A DNA stretch of 64,000 nucleotides from Caldimonas mangrovi (GTDB lineage: Bacteria > Pseudomonadota > Gammaproteobacteria > Burkholderiales > Burkholderiaceae_C), in the NCBI RefSeq assembly GCF_023721835.1, contig NZ_JAMKFE010000020.1:1-64000 (forward strand), in the 5' to 3' direction. The notes beneath the pieces were generated by a model that saw only the letters and a program-made list of their open reading frames with translations, was not told the DNA's origin and searched no databases. Of this stretch, positions 24,842 to 32,727 are shown piece by piece. The stretch's first letter is position 1, and each line of letters begins with the position of its first letter. A program made the position numbers and the translations under genes.

Positions 24842-25077
24842 TGGCAACCGAGCAAATCGAGGCGGCCATTGCCGCGGCTGGCAGTGGTGCGACGAAGGCG
24901 GGGGCGGGGACAACTGTGGTGGCGTGGTACTTCTCGAACGAGTTCCTTGGCGTCATGGGTCTGCTGATCGCGCTGGCGGGGATGGTCGTGAACGCGTACT
25001 ACAAGCGCAAGGCGGACAGGCGCCACGAGGCCGAGCACCAAGAGCGCATGCGGCAGATGCGGGGCGAGGATGAGTAG
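24841..25077 (+). CDS. Holin-like membrane protein
   Basis: A 78-residue protein. One clear membrane segment (FLGVMGLLIALAGMVVNAYY, residues 35-54) is preceded by a weaker hydrophobic stretch (GAGTTVVAWYF) and followed by a strongly charged tail (KRKADRRHEAEHQERMRQMRGEDE), the usual layout of class II holins. It overlaps the endolysin gene by 8 bases. It should set the time of lysis by opening the inner membrane. Confidence 0.78.
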   Translation: MATEQIEAAIAAAGSGATKAGAGTTVVAWYFSNEFLGVMGLLIALAGMVVNAYYKRKADRRHEAEHQERMRQMRGEDE

Positions 25078-25531
25078 GGCCCAGCTTGCCGCCAAGATAG
25101 GGGCGGCTGCGGCGGCCCTGCTTGTGCCGGTGGTCATGTACTACGAGGGCACGTTCCTCCGTGGCTATGTTGACCCTGTGGGCGTCGTCACGGCGTGCAC
25201 GGGGCACACAGAAACCGCTCAGCTTCGCCCCTACACCAAGGCCGAGTGCGAGCACCTTCTGTACACCGATCTTCTCAAGCACGCCGACGATCTTCGGTGC
25301 GTGACGGTCCCACTCAAGGACCACGAGAAAGCGGCGTTCATCAGCTTCTCGTTCAACGTTGGGCGCAAGGCGTTCTGCGGGTCAACACTCGTTCGCAAGG
25401 TCAACGCGGGCGGGCTCCCCGGGGCCTGTGCAGAACTGTCCAGATGGACGTATGCGGGCGGGCGTCAGTTGCCCGGCCTGGTTAAGCGTCGCGCGGCGGA
25501 GCGTGCTTTGTGTGAGGGCCGTCATGGATAA
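25070..25531 (+). CDS. SAR endolysin, T4-lysozyme-type muramidase
   Basis: A 153-residue lysozyme. The N-terminus (LAAKIGAAAAALLVPVVMYY) is a weakly hydrophobic, Ala/Gly-rich signal-arrest-release segment. The catalytic set E-8-D-5-T is present: the Glu of YYEG, the Asp of YVDP and the Thr of VVTAC. The C-terminal half has AFISFSFNVG and FCGSTLVRKVNAGG as in phage lysozymes. It would cleave peptidoglycan after release from the membrane, which suits a pinholin-type system. Confidence 0.92.
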   Translation: MSRAQLAAKIGAAAAALLVPVVMYYEGTFLRGYVDPVGVVTACTGHTETAQLRPYTKAECEHLLYTDLLKHADDLRCVTVPLKDHEKAAFISFSFNVGRKAFCGSTLVRKVNAGGLPGACAELSRWTYAGGRQLPGLVKRRAAERALCEGRHG

Positions 25532-25700
25532 GCGCTACGCATCACGCAAGTTCGTGCTCTCGGCTGCGGCGCTGCTCGGCGCCATCGGCCTGCGCTGCTT
25601 CGACCTTCTCGACGGCGGCCAGACGGTGCAACTGATCACGGCCGCTCTCGGCGCCTACATGCTGGGCAACGTCGGCGACACCTGGGCAGAGCGGAAATGA
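25524..25700 (+). CDS. Second small membrane protein of the lysis cassette (holin or antiholin-like)
   Basis: A 58-residue protein from ATG 25524, overlapping the endolysin end by 8 bases. Two hydrophobic parts are visible: FVLSAAALLGAIGL and VQLITAALGAYMLGNVG. It sits between the endolysin and Rz genes, where related phages carry a second holin or antiholin. The opposite arrangement (first gene antiholin, this one holin) cannot be excluded. Confidence 0.65.
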   Translation: MDKRYASRKFVLSAAALLGAIGLRCFDLLDGGQTVQLITAALGAYMLGNVGDTWAERK

Positions 25701-26056
25701 TGAACCTGTACGTCATTGCAGGGGCCGCTGCGCTAGCCGTTGCCTACTCCGGGGCGCTTGTCTATGGCGGCCGGCAGTGGGGCCTCGACTCGTGCGAAGC
25801 GGCCAAGGCCCGCGAGGAACGTCTTGTGAAGGAGGCAACTGATGCCGCAAGCAAAGCAGCCGCCGAGGCAATCGCCGGCATCGAGATCAAACACACGACC
25901 ATCAAGCAGACCTTGGAGAAGGAGGTGCGCGTGGTGCCTGACTACAGCCGCTGTCGCCATTCTCCAAATGGGCTGCGCTCACTTAACGACGCCCTCACGA
26001 ACGGGGCCAAGCCCCCTGGTGATCGCGTCGTGCCCCGAGCTGACGCCCCTAAGTGA
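25697..26056 (+). CDS. Rz-like inner-membrane spanin subunit
   Basis: A 119-residue protein with an N-terminal membrane anchor (LYVIAGAAALAVAYSGALVYGG) and a helical periplasmic part (EAAKAREERLVKEATDAASKAAAEAIAGIE), ending with the YSRCRHSPNGLRSLNDAL motif frequent in phage Rz proteins. Together with the out-of-frame Rz1 it would fuse inner and outer membranes at lysis. ATG 25697 overlaps the previous stop. Confidence 0.85.
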   Translation: MMNLYVIAGAAALAVAYSGALVYGGRQWGLDSCEAAKAREERLVKEATDAASKAAAEAIAGIEIKHTTIKQTLEKEVRVVPDYSRCRHSPNGLRSLNDALTNGAKPPGDRVVPRADAPK

Positions 26057-26141
26057 TGACACGTTCGGAGCAACAGCCTTGAAGCTCGCGGAAGTCGCCA
26101 AGCAGTATTACCAGTGCCGCGAGGCGGCGCTTTCTCAGTAG
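25842..26141 (+). CDS. Rz1-like outer-membrane lipoprotein spanin, embedded in Rz
   Basis: Read in the +1 frame relative to Rz and extending 85 bases past it. The lipobox is ILQMGC (residues 40-45), followed by a proline-containing mature part with two Cys (SCPEL, YQCRE). ATG 25842 has an AAGGAGG ribosome site at normal distance, giving an unusually long basic leader (about 30 residues with many Arg) before the hydrophobic signal. This is the o-spanin partner of Rz. Confidence 0.82.
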   Translation: MPQAKQPPRQSPASRSNTRPSSRPWRRRCAWCLTTAAVAILQMGCAHLTTPSRTGPSPLVIASCPELTPLSDDTFGATALKLAEVAKQYYQCREAALSQ

Positions 26142-26149
26142 GAGCCGAC

Positions 26150-26344
26150 ATGCGATCCCTCATCACAGCAGTTCTATTGATGGGGGGCGCGGTCAGTGCG
26201 CAGGCCCCTCCGCTGGTGTTCATGCCGTTGTGTGAAGACGGCCAGGTGGTCGGGCTGCAGATCGCCGTTGTCGGGGAAATCCCGGTCGGGACGGTTGGTG
26301 CCGTGCGGTGGGGTCCGAAGTTTTGCGAGGGAAAGGATGCCTGA
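26150..26344 (+). CDS. Small secreted phage protein
   Basis: A 64-residue protein from ATG 26150, with GGAG at 26141-26144. The signal peptide is MRSLITAVLLMGGAVSAQA; the mature part is about 45 residues with two Cys that could pair (PLCEDG, KFCEGK). It lies right after the spanin genes and overlaps the GNAT gene by 8 bases. A periplasmic accessory role is likely, but no family is recognised. Confidence 0.55.
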   Translation: MRSLITAVLLMGGAVSAQAPPLVFMPLCEDGQVVGLQIAVVGEIPVGTVGAVRWGPKFCEGKDA

Positions 26345-26765
26345 GATTCGCCAAGTCAACGCCATCGCCCCGAAAACGGCAGCGCTACTTCATTGGCTTC
26401 AGCTCGAAATCCTGCCCGCGGACGAGCCTGCGCCGACATCTCTCGGTTGGTGGTGGGTCGCATCGGAAGGCGGCAACCCGGTGGGCTTTGCCGGGCTGTG
26501 GCCGTCGTCAAGGTGGAGCGATGCTGGCTATCTATCCCGCTCTGGCGTCTTGCCTTCGGCTCGGGGCCGTGGGCTTCAGAAGCGCCTGATCCGTGTGAGG
26601 GAGAAGAAAGCACGTGAGCTTGGTTGGCGCTGGCTCATCACAGACACCTACCGCAATCCGCCATCGGCGAACAGCCTGATTGCGTGCGGGTTTCGCATGT
26701 TCCATCCCTCGAAGCCTTGGGCCGCAGATGGCGCGTGCTACTGGCGCAAACAGATTTCGGAGTAG
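26337..26765 (+). CDS. GNAT-family N-acetyltransferase (second in the prophage)
   Basis: A 142-residue GNAT protein. The acetyl-CoA binding motif is V.PSARGRGLQKRLIRV (residues about 73-88), followed by a strand (RWLITDTYRNPPSANSLIACGFRMF) with the usual bulge and alpha4 region. Target unknown. ATG 26337 with GGGAAAGG upstream overlaps the previous gene. Being outside the structural block it may act on a host or phage protein. Confidence 0.82.
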   Translation: MPEIRQVNAIAPKTAALLHWLQLEILPADEPAPTSLGWWWVASEGGNPVGFAGLWPSSRWSDAGYLSRSGVLPSARGRGLQKRLIRVREKKARELGWRWLITDTYRNPPSANSLIACGFRMFHPSKPWAADGACYWRKQISE

Positions 26766-26768
26766 CGC

Positions 26769-26819
26769 ATGAATACAGCCCCCGCTCAGTATCTGCCGAA
26801 TACAAGCTTGGAGAAGTAA
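26769..26819 (+). CDS. Possible 16-residue leader ORF before the phosphoesterase gene
   Basis: ATG 26769 opens a 16-codon frame (MNTAPAQYLPNTSLEK) whose TAA shares a base with the ATG of the next gene (TAATG at 26817-26821). GGAG at 26759-26762 could serve as ribosome site. The coupling layout is like other junctions in this phage, but such a short frame may be chance. Confidence 0.25.
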   Translation: MNTAPAQYLPNTSLEK

Positions 26820-27865
26820 TGGCGACGCCGACCTACTGGTTAGATCCCAAGCTGAAGGAGTACGCCACCGAGCGGCAATCGGAGTTGATCGACGCCGTGA
26901 ACGAGCACCGCTCCATGCGCGCCGCTGCCAAGGTTCTCGGCATAGATCAGGCGTGCGTTGCAAGGCAGGTCGCATCAGTCAAGCGGAAGGCTGGGCTGTG
27001 TGGGTATGCGGCGGTCGAGCAGGTGGAAGACTCGCCGATTACGACTACCAAAACCATCATGGTGCTCCCTGACGCCCAGGCCAAGCCCGGCGTGGACTTC
27101 TCCTACCTCCGACGCATCGGCCTGTACATGGTCGAGAAGAAGCCAGACATCGTGGTGTGCATCGGGGACTTTGCCGACATGCCGTCGCTGTCGTCCTATG
27201 ACAAGGGCAAAAAGGCATTCGAGGGGCGCCGGTACAAACGGGACGTAGAGGCGGCGCAGTTCGCCATGCAAGCGTTCCTCGGGCCGATGTGGGAGCACAA
27301 CAAGACAGCGAAGGTCAAGTACACCCCCCGGATGGTCCTGACCCTCGGAAACCACGAGGAACGGATCAATCGGGCGATCAACGACGATGCCAAGCTAGAC
27401 GGCGTGCTGTCCATCAAGGACTTGGCTTACGAGGAATACGGCTGGGAGGTCGTGCCGTTCCTTGAGGTCATCGTGATCGAGGGCATCGCCTTCTCTCACT
27501 ACTTCACCACCGGGGTAATGGGCCGGCCGGCTGGAACCGCTCAGGCGCAGCTCAGGAAGGCCGGCATGTCCTGCATCGCCGGGCACCAGCAGGGCAAGCA
27601 GATTGCCTACTCAACCAGGGCGGACGGATCGACCGTGACCAGCATCATCGCAGGGTCCTGCTACGAGCATTTAGAGGATTTTTTGGGCGCCCAGGGAAAC
27701 AAGCACTGGCGCGGGTTCCTCATGTGCCACGAGGTCAAGGACGGCGCTTTCGATGAAATGTGGGTCTCGCTGGGCTACATCAACCAGCGCTACTCGGCCG
27801 TCAAGGTTGACCCGCCGATCTACTCGATACCCACAGCGGACGAAATCGCGGCCGGCCGGTGCTGA
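26819..27865 (+). CDS. Metallophosphoesterase with N-terminal helix-turn-helix
   Basis: A 348-residue protein. Residues 27-57 (VNEHRSMRAAAKVLGIDQACVARQVASVKRK) look like a helix-turn-helix. From residue 78 on it is a calcineurin-like phosphoesterase: VLPDAQ (82-87, the D-x-Q form usual in this phage group), CIGDFADM (114-121), LGNHEER (176-182), and AGHQQGKQ near residue 260. These bind two metal ions. The substrate is unknown; nucleic acid is plausible given the added DNA-binding part. It is the last plus-strand gene of the prophage. Confidence 0.85.
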   Translation: MATPTYWLDPKLKEYATERQSELIDAVNEHRSMRAAAKVLGIDQACVARQVASVKRKAGLCGYAAVEQVEDSPITTTKTIMVLPDAQAKPGVDFSYLRRIGLYMVEKKPDIVVCIGDFADMPSLSSYDKGKKAFEGRRYKRDVEAAQFAMQAFLGPMWEHNKTAKVKYTPRMVLTLGNHEERINRAINDDAKLDGVLSIKDLAYEEYGWEVVPFLEVIVIEGIAFSHYFTTGVMGRPAGTAQAQLRKAGMSCIAGHQQGKQIAYSTRADGSTVTSIIAGSCYEHLEDFLGAQGNKHWRGFLMCHEVKDGAFDEMWVSLGYINQRYSAVKVDPPIYSIPTADEIAAGRC

Positions 27866-27939
27866 CGTTCACATCCATTCGCCGTTCACGAATCCCGAAC
27901 ATCATAAAAACTTGAACAACCCGGCCTGTCTGTTAAAGG

Positions 27940-28305
27940 TTATTTCTCCTCAGGCACTTCATCGCCGAACTTGTGCGCCACAAACGCACGCATGGCCGCG
28001 ATCAGGGGTGTCGGGCCTGTTTCGGACCGCGGGCATTCGGGATCGCCATAAGACGCAATCCATGCCATGTCATCGCCGCGAAAGCGCTCCACGGCGTTCA
28101 GCTCCCGCTCGATGATCGGGCCGCCGTGCGCCCAACTGCGCGACGGACTGAAGACGCTATACGGGCTTTCTGGATGAGTTCGGCACTCACCATGAACGAT
28201 TGCGGGGCCGTACCGGAGTCCTGGCAGCACCTCATCGCCGGAAGGCGCCAACGCCTTCGCCACCCAGTAATCCAGCTCCGCGCCGGACAGATCGGCCACC
28301 TTCAT
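27940..28305 (-). CDS. NinX / DUF2591-family phage protein
   Basis: A 121-residue protein starting at ATG 28305 (AGGAGG four bases upstream; GTG 28308 is the alternative). The opening MKVADLSGAELDYWVAKALA and the later YSPSRSWAHGGPIIERE-like segment identify the NinX family of lambdoid and related phages, whose function is not known. It is transcribed towards the phage interior from the host junction, opposite to the late genes. Confidence 0.8.
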   Translation of the reverse strand: MKVADLSGAELDYWVAKALAPSGDEVLPGLRYGPAIVHGECRTHPESPYSVFSPSRSWAHGGPIIERELNAVERFRGDDMAWIASYGDPECPRSETGPTPLIAAMRAFVAHKFGDEVPEEK

Positions 28306-28324
28306 CACTCCTCCTTTGAGCGCT

Positions 28325-28430
28325 CAGGCTCGGTCGCGTCGATACGGGATTGATACGATGGCCTGGGATTACCTAGCAAATCCTCCCATTGAACTACGGG
28401 GAGAGCGAAAGCGCGCATTGTAGACGGGGG
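28325..28430 (-). other. Prophage right junction region with tRNA-like fragment
   Basis: On the minus strand CCCCGTAGTTCAATGG (28385-28400) matches the 5' part of Gly or Arg tRNAs (D-stem and D-loop), and TACAAT with a GC-rich stretch just upstream (28415-28420) looks like a stable-RNA -10 box. No matching acceptor 3' end follows, so no intact tRNA can be folded. Towards the phage, GATACG occurs twice around GGATT (28341-28356). This is the probable attR zone, but the core cannot be set without the left end. Confidence 0.35.
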
Positions 28431-28455
28431 CGCAGCGGCTGCCGGGCCCGCCGGC

Positions 28456-31400
28456 TCAGTTCCAGCGGAACATCCACACCAGGTCGAGCGCCGAATCCTG
28501 CCCGGCCTGAGCGCGCAAGGTGAAGCGCTGCGCAATGCGGTAGATCACCTGCCACGAGCCGGCCGCCGCGCTCAGGCCGCGCTCGTAGCCGACGTAGATG
28601 CGGTCGGAGATCTGCTTGCCGATCGTCACCACGGTGTCGGGCACCGCGCCTTCGGTCTGGCGCACCGACAGCTCGTCCAGCGGCAGCATCTCCATGATGT
28701 TGCCGCCGCCTTCGCCGCTGCCGTCGCCGGCCAGCAGCGCGAGTGCAGCGCGCTGCAGCAGCAGGGTCTGGTTGCCGGCCAGCGTGTCGTAGCTGCGGCC
28801 GGTGATCAGCAGTGCAAGGGTCTCGGTGTCGGGCAGTGGCGGCTCCGAGAACAGCGTGACGCGCGGCGACAGGGCGCTGCCGCTGACGGTGACGCCGACA
28901 CGGACGTCCATGTTGGGCCGGATCGCGACGATGTCGAGCCGGGGGTTGCTGACCTCGCCGACGAAGGTCAGCACGCCGCGCTCGATCTCGAGCTCCTGGC
29001 CGTAGGCCTCGTACTTGCCCCCCTCGGTGCGGATCTCGCCCTGCACCGCCAGGCGGTTGCGAGGCGACGCGAGCCGCAGCTGGCCTTCAAGCCGGGTGTC
29101 GATGCCGCGGCCGCGCAACCGGAAGCGTTCGCCCAGGTCGACGAGCAGGTTGAGTTCGAGGGCCCGAGAGGTGTCCGCGGCGGGTGCCGCCGGCTGCATC
29201 TCGTTGGTCAGCGGCGCGTCGCCGGCGCGGCGCACCACCACGTCATCGGACAGGCTGGGCGCGTCGGCGCGACTGATGTCGACCAGGCCCTCGTCAGCCC
29301 GGAAGCGCCCGTTCACCGCGATGCGCTCGCGCCCCAGCTGCACCGAGGCCTCGCCGCTGACGACCACGCGGCGGTCCACCCTCGACAGCAGCGCAAAACG
29401 CTGTGCCTGCAGCTGCAGCTCGGCCCGGGGGTTTTCGCCGAGCTGCGCCGTGCCCTGCAGCCCGGCGGTGCCTTCGCCGCCCGAGAAGCGGAAAGTTTCG
29501 ATGCGGGCCGTCTCGCCTTCGAAGCTCAGGCGCACCGTGCCGTCGCGCAGATTGACCCCTTCGATGGCGTTGCGCGCGGTGAGCTGCCGGCCTTCGAGCC
29601 GGCCGACCAGGTCGGGCGAGCCGAAGTTGCCCGAGATGCCGAGCTGCGCCGTCAGCTGCCCCCCGAGGCGCCAGCCGGCCGGTACCCATACCCCCCATCC
29701 GGCCAGGTTCTCGACCCGCACTTCGAGCTGCCCGTCGACCGGCGCCTGCGGTTCGGGCCACAGTGCGGTCGGGCTGGTACGCACGGTCTGCTGCCCGGCG
29801 ATGCGCCCCAGGTTGCTGCCGGCAATGCGCTGCGTGAAGTTCCAGACGCCACCGGCGGCGTCGAAACGCAGCAGCAGCTCGCTGAGCCCCAGCGACTGCA
29901 CCACGCCGAACTCGTTGATGCGCAGGTCCCCCCCGGCGCGGGCGATCTCGACCCGGGCGGTGACGGTGGGTTCGGAATGCATCGAGATGCGGGCGCCGAT
30001 GCGCAGGTCGCCTTCCCAGCCGAAGCCCGGCTGCACGCGGCGCAACAGCGGCGTGACAGCGACCGGCTCGACTTCGGCCTCCAGCGCCAGCTGTTGCTCG
30101 CCTTGCGTGCTGCGCCAGCGGGCCTCGCTCCAGCGCAGCACCTCGCCGAGCAGCCGCAGCTGCCCGGGCTCGACCTGCAGGCTCTGCACGCCGGGCTCGT
30201 GCGTCCAGGCCAGGCGAAGGTTTTCGGCGACCAGCAGCGGCAGCGGGTCGCGTCCGCGCAGTGCCGCAGGGGCCGCATCGGTGGGGCGCAGGGCCAGCTC
30301 CTCGATCACGCCGCGCCAGCCGCTCGGCGCCGCGCCGCCGCGCTGTTCGAAGCCGCCTTGCAGCCGCGCGCGCAAGGTCAGCGGCGCAGGTGCCGGTTGT
30401 GCGTTCGCCTGGGCGATGGCCTGCTGTTGCATCGCGGGCCGCAGTTCGGCGTCGAGCTGCACGCGGTGCGCGGTGGTGTTGCCGTCGGCCAGGACGGCCG
30501 CAGAGGGCAGGTGCAGGCCGGGCAGGCGCAGTTGCTCGGCTTTCACGTCAGCGGCAATGCGGGCGTCGCCTTCGGTGCTGGCGTCCCAGTGGCCGAGCAG
30601 GCGGTCCAGCCCCATGTCGTTGAAGCGCAGGTCGCGCACGTCGGCGCTGCCTTGCGTGCGGAAGGCCGGCAGCGCCGGCCGCACCGCGGTGCTGCCGGCA
30701 GGCGGACCGGCCGGTGGCGTGGCCGCCTGCGCGATCCAGCCGCCGAGCGGGCCCTGTGCGCTGGCGTCGAGCTGGGCACTGCCTTGCAGCCGCTCCAACC
30801 CCAGACCTTCAACCAGGCCGGCCAGCCGCTGCAATGAGGGGGCATCCAGCGTCAGGTGCAGGTTGTCGTCATCGCTTGCCGCGCGCGCGTCGGCCGGCAC
30901 CCGCACCAGCGCTTCGAGCGCGGCCGAGTTGCCGGCCGCCTGCAGCTGCCCGCGGCTTTCCAGGCGGCCGGCACCGTCGGCGCTCAGTGTCAGCGACAAA
31001 TTGGCGGGCTGCCCGGCCAGCACGCTGCCATCGAAGCGTGCGTCGAGCTTGCCGCGCAGTTGCCGCAGCATCTCGGCGGCATGCGGGGCGGCCGCCGGGA
31101 CCTGGGCCTCGAGGTCGACGGTGCCGTTGAGTGCGTGGCGCTGACGGCGCCACGCACTGTCGGTGGTGCCGGGCAGCCACAGCGCCGGGTTGAAAGCCTG
31201 CAGCTGCAGCCCGGCTTGCACGGCCCAGCGCTCGCCGCTGCTGCTGCGTTCGGCACGGCCCTTGGCGGCGAGTCGTGCGTCGCCGGCGCGTGCGTCGAGC
31301 GACGCGATGCGGTAGCGCGTCGGCGTGGCGGTGGCCTCCAGCGACAGCTGCACCGGCTGGTTCTGCAAGGCGGCCGGTGCACCGGCCCGCCCGCGTTGGG

Positions 31401-32727
31401 TCAGGCCGCCTTGCAGCTTGGTGCTCACGCGCAGCTCGCCGAAGGCGGCTTCGGACGCTGTGGCGGGCTTCATGTCGAACTCGACCGGGCCGCTCAAGCG
31501 CATCGGCGGCAGGCGCTGGTCGAGCGCCTCGAGCACCAGCGTGTCGAGCGCGGCCTTCAACGTCAGCTCGCCCGCATTCCAGCTGCCTTCGGCCGTGACA
31601 CGCCCGGCCGGGCTGCCGGCGCCGCCAGCAGCCTGCAACTCGGCGCGCTGCACGGTCCAGCGCTGGCCCTCTCCGCTGGCCCGCACGACGGCCCGGCTGA
31701 GCGGCAGTCGCAGCGCATTCCATGCACCCGGGTCGGCATTGGTCACGTCCACGTCCACGCCGAGGGGCTGGCCCGTGTCGCGCAGTGTCAGTACCGCGCT
31801 GCCGCTCAGTGATGTCGTCGGAGCCCGGGCGATGAAGGGCGCCAGCAGCCGCGCGAGATCGAGCTGTGCGAAGCGGGCGTCGAGCCGTGACAACGGCAGC
31901 GGCTCGAACGGCGTGACCACGGCGCCGGCCTGCAGCGTCTGGTCCTGCATGCGCAGCGACAGTTCGGCTGCCAGCTGTGCGAGCGGGCCGGCGGCCTTCA
32001 GTTCGGCTTGCACACTCTCGGCCCACTCGGGGACCAGCCGCTGCGATGCGGCAGCAGCGGCGGGGTCGCTGCGCACGCGCACCCCTGCGTCGACCGACAT
32101 CGGCGCGTCCGCGCCGATCCGCGCCTGGCCTTCGGCACGCAGCCCGTTCCATGCTGCGGAAAAGGCTTCGACACGGTGGGCGTCGCCCAGGGTCACGCGA
32201 GCGCGCAGCCCGGTCACCGGTACGGCCTGGCCGGGCAGCAACAGTTCGTCGACCCGCAGCGCACCGATTTGCACACCGAGCGGCAGCCGCAGCGACGCCG
32301 GTGCGCCGGCGGGCTGCTGCTCGCCGCTCGGTGGGCCGGGTTGCACGGAGAGGCGGCCGATGGTCAGCTCGGCGATGCTGAGCTGCAGGTAGGGCGCGGT
32401 CCACTGCCATCCGTGAGGGCGCAAGCCGGTCCAACGCAGCCGCGAGATCTCGATGCGGCCGGTGCCGGCCGGCACGGTCAGTTGTGCGGCCTGGAAATCG
32501 CCGGCCAAGGTGCCGAGCGGCTCGCGCACCGTGAAGCCGGGCAGGCGAGCGGCGGCCTGCTCGAGCGCCCAGCGCGTGCCGGCCTCGCTGTAGAGCACCC
32601 ATCGCAGGCCGGCATAGAGGCCCGCGGCGGCAGCGGCGGCGAGCAGCGCCACGACGGCCAGCGCCCACGGCCACCAGCGGCGGGTGCCGCGGGGCCGCAC
32701 AGCCGGGGGCACGGGTGCATCGGCCAT
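28456..32727 (-). CDS. tamB: TamB, translocation and assembly module inner-membrane subunit
   Basis: A 1423-residue protein starting at ATG 32727, which overlaps the tamA stop (ATGA). One N-terminal membrane anchor (WWPWALAVVALLAAAAAAGLYAGL) is followed by a very long beta-rich periplasmic part and the C-terminal DUF490/TamB domain (GEIRTEGGKYEAYGQELEIERG, then RPNMDVRVGVTVSGSALSPRVTL, ending WMFRWN). With TamA it bridges the envelope for outer membrane protein insertion and phospholipid transport. A longer frame upstream of 32727 is antisense-like and belongs to tamA in another frame. Confidence 0.93.
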   Translation of the reverse strand: MADAPVPPAVRPRGTRRWWPWALAVVALLAAAAAAGLYAGLRWVLYSEAGTRWALEQAAARLPGFTVREPLGTLAGDFQAAQLTVPAGTGRIEISRLRWTGLRPHGWQWTAPYLQLSIAELTIGRLSVQPGPPSGEQQPAGAPASLRLPLGVQIGALRVDELLLPGQAVPVTGLRARVTLGDAHRVEAFSAAWNGLRAEGQARIGADAPMSVDAGVRVRSDPAAAAASQRLVPEWAESVQAELKAAGPLAQLAAELSLRMQDQTLQAGAVVTPFEPLPLSRLDARFAQLDLARLLAPFIARAPTTSLSGSAVLTLRDTGQPLGVDVDVTNADPGAWNALRLPLSRAVVRASGEGQRWTVQRAELQAAGGAGSPAGRVTAEGSWNAGELTLKAALDTLVLEALDQRLPPMRLSGPVEFDMKPATASEAAFGELRVSTKLQGGLTQRGRAGAPAALQNQPVQLSLEATATPTRYRIASLDARAGDARLAAKGRAERSSSGERWAVQAGLQLQAFNPALWLPGTTDSAWRRQRHALNGTVDLEAQVPAAAPHAAEMLRQLRGKLDARFDGSVLAGQPANLSLTLSADGAGRLESRGQLQAAGNSAALEALVRVPADARAASDDDNLHLTLDAPSLQRLAGLVEGLGLERLQGSAQLDASAQGPLGGWIAQAATPPAGPPAGSTAVRPALPAFRTQGSADVRDLRFNDMGLDRLLGHWDASTEGDARIAADVKAEQLRLPGLHLPSAAVLADGNTTAHRVQLDAELRPAMQQQAIAQANAQPAPAPLTLRARLQGGFEQRGGAAPSGWRGVIEELALRPTDAAPAALRGRDPLPLLVAENLRLAWTHEPGVQSLQVEPGQLRLLGEVLRWSEARWRSTQGEQQLALEAEVEPVAVTPLLRRVQPGFGWEGDLRIGARISMHSEPTVTARVEIARAGGDLRINEFGVVQSLGLSELLLRFDAAGGVWNFTQRIAGSNLGRIAGQQTVRTSPTALWPEPQAPVDGQLEVRVENLAGWGVWVPAGWRLGGQLTAQLGISGNFGSPDLVGRLEGRQLTARNAIEGVNLRDGTVRLSFEGETARIETFRFSGGEGTAGLQGTAQLGENPRAELQLQAQRFALLSRVDRRVVVSGEASVQLGRERIAVNGRFRADEGLVDISRADAPSLSDDVVVRRAGDAPLTNEMQPAAPAADTSRALELNLLVDLGERFRLRGRGIDTRLEGQLRLASPRNRLAVQGEIRTEGGKYEAYGQELEIERGVLTFVGEVSNPRLDIVAIRPNMDVRVGVTVSGSALSPRVTLFSEPPLPDTETLALLITGRSYDTLAGNQTLLLQRAALALLAGDGSGEGGGNIMEMLPLDELSVRQTEGAVPDTVVTIGKQISDRIYVGYERGLSAAAGSWQVIYRIAQRFTLRAQAGQDSALDLVWMFRWN

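Larger units (their letters stand above)
1..28350. mobile_element. Right part of a podovirus-type prophage (late genes and right end)
   Basis: Nearly all genes lie on the plus strand with overlapping starts and stops, in the order terminase, portal, scaffold, capsid, tail tube A/B, internal virion proteins, tailspike, lysis. This order and the Bbp16/Bbp19-type proteins resemble the BPP-1/Bcep22 type of short-tailed phage. Base composition is lower in GC than the chromosome to the right. The left end, integrase and repressor are outside the window. The right limit is set between the NinX-family gene (ends 28305) and tamB (28456). All morphogenesis genes seen are open, so this part shows no decay; whether the prophage is inducible cannot be told from the window. 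Confidence 0.93.

Noticed and set aside
1-28350. A diversity-generating retroelement, as in phage BPP-1
   Set aside because: No reverse transcriptase, template repeat or C-type-lectin variable region was found in the visible part of the phage.
28330-28410. An intact tRNA gene at the phage junction
   Set aside because: Only a 5'-half-like segment is present; no acceptor or T-arm complement could be found downstream on the minus strand.
29015-31144. A 709-codon plus-strand open frame inside tamB
   Set aside because: It is antisense to a well-supported gene, is rich in Ser/Arg/Pro as expected for a shadow frame in GC-rich DNA, and matches no family.
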